DNA of 64,000 bases from Streptomyces violaceoruber. Lineage in GTDB: Bacteria; Actinomycetota; Actinomycetes; Streptomycetales; Streptomycetaceae. Position numbers and translations under genes: made by a program. The notes under the pieces are model-generated. The model saw only the letters and a program-made list of their open reading frames with translations, searched no databases and was not told the DNA's origin. The DNA lies in assembly GCF_033406955.1 (NCBI RefSeq), contig NZ_CP137734.1:2790001-2854000 (forward strand), given 5' to 3'. Shown here piece by piece: positions 63,199-64,000 of this stretch (position 1 is the stretch's first letter; each line of letters begins with the position of its first letter).

Positions 63199-64000
63199 CT
63201 ATCCCTTCACGGCGCCGGCGGTCAGGCCGCTGACGGCCTTGCGCTGGAGGTAGACGAAGAGGATCAGGATCGGGATGGCGAACAGGGAGGAGGCGGCCAT
63301 GGTCGCGCCCCAGTTGTCGCCGAAGACGGTCTGGAAGCTGGTCAGCCACAGCGGCAGGGTCTGGGACTCCGCCTCCTTGTTGACGACCAGGACGAGCGGC
63401 AGCTCGTTCCAGGCGGTGATGAAGCCGAACATCGAGGTGGACATCAGGCCCGGGGCGAGCAGCGGCAGGATGACGCGGCGGAAGGCCTGGGCCCGGGTGC
63501 AGCCGTCGACCATCGCCGACTCCTCCAGCTCCTTCGGCACGGCGGCGACGAAGCCGCGCAGCGTCAGGATGGTGAAGGGCAGGATCATCATCATGTAGAA
63601 GAGCGTGAGCGGCACCAGGCTGTTCAGCATCGACGCGTCACGCACGATCATGTAGATCGCGATGACCATGACTTCCCAGGGCGCCATCTGGGCGAGCATG
63701 AAGCCGACGATGAAGCCGCGCCGGCCCTTGAACCGCATCCGCGCCAGGGCGAAGGACCCGGCCAGCGCGATGACCAGCGAGAAGACGACCGCGCAGACGG
63801 TGACGATGAGCGAGTTGCTCACGTACGTCCAGAAGTGGTCGGCCTCGGTCGCGGTCTTGAAGTGCTCGAAGGTGATGTCGGTCGGGAACCAGACCGGGTT
63901 CTCCGAGATGATGTCCCCGGTCGGCTTGAAGGCCGTGGCGAACATCCAGTAGACGGGGAAGACGAGGCCGATGAACAGGACGACGGCCGTGACGTTGGGC
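63199..64000 (-). CDS. dasC: N,N'-diacetylchitobiose ABC transporter permease DasC (5' end outside window)
   Basis: At least 266 residues are visible; the frame runs to the right edge, so the start lies beyond it. MalG-type permease with several transmembrane helices and the EAA loop EESAMVDGCTRAQAFRRVILPLLAPGL. Its place next to a GH3 gene and nagB, as in S. coelicolor das, supports the DasC assignment; the sugar specificity itself is not readable. Coupled to the GH3 gene. Confidence 0.9.
   Translation of the reverse strand, partial: PNVTAVVLFIGLVFPVYWMFATAFKPTGDIISENPVWFPTDITFEHFKTATEADHFWTYVSNSLIVTVCAVVFSLVIALAGSFALARMRFKGRRGFIVGFMLAQMAPWEVMVIAIYMIVRDASMLNSLVPLTLFYMMMILPFTILTLRGFVAAVPKELEESAMVDGCTRAQAFRRVILPLLAPGLMSTSMFGFITAWNELPLVLVVNKEAESQTLPLWLTSFQTVFGDNWGATMAASSLFAIPILILFVYLQRKAVSGLTAGAVKG

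Overview
The window is high-GC actinobacterial DNA, almost certainly a Streptomyces chromosome core. Evidence: codon use, frequent GTG starts, and a gene order (lon, kgd/sucA, malic enzyme, sodX/sodN, a family-2B encapsulin pair, anti-sigma/sigH, wblE, a PdtaS-type kinase, nagB, nagZ-like, dasC) that, from memory, follows the S. coelicolor SCO5285 to SCO5234 interval in the same order. No rRNA, tRNA, CRISPR array, transposase or integrase was found.

Layout. 0-8.7 kb: lon (cut by the window edge) with HspR (HAIR) and ClgR sites, a spermidine-synthase-like protein, a two-component pair, and the large 2-oxoglutarate dehydrogenase/decarboxylase. 8.8-31.3 kb: a 22.5-kb island, every gene on the minus strand. 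Its first part is a coupled operon (Trypco domain, ChlI-like AAA+, ChlD-like vWA with degenerate MIDAS, CHAT protease, TIR-STAND-TPR protein) plus a second TIR-STAND-TPR paralogue. Its second part is a RiPP-centred module (Trypco, trypsin-like protease, MoxR AAA+, SAV_2336-type vWA, FxsA precursor ending FDNSF, FxsB radical SAM/SPASM enzyme, HExxH peptide hydroxylase). The island combines the FxSxx-COOH peptide system with vWA/AAA+/protease NTP-dependent conflict genes, and is the most likely site of an undescribed system.

31.5-39.2 kb: DUF6104, a membrane protein, a DUF4097-PadR operon, an autoregulated leaderless-looking HTH/Clp-N operon, a quinone reductase, malic enzyme, and intergenic tandem repeats. 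39.2-46.1 kb: a polar amino-acid ABC transporter, a methyltransferase, a CGNR regulator, nickel superoxide dismutase with its leader peptidase, a RibD-like reductase and an acetyltransferase. 46.4-49.0 kb: a polyprenyl diphosphate synthase with a cyclic-nucleotide-domain encapsulin (family 2B, EshA-like), a predicted terpenoid nanocompartment.

49.3-64 kb: an amidase, a PLP enzyme, a Na+/H+ antiporter, a UBP zinc finger, the anti-sigma/sigH stress operon, a lipid-kinase-like protein, wblE with a CRP-like site and a real terminator, a PdtaS-type kinase, a TetR/SDR pair with repeated operators, and an aminosugar block (nagB with a DasR site, a GH3 NagZ-like enzyme coupled to dasC, which runs off the right edge).
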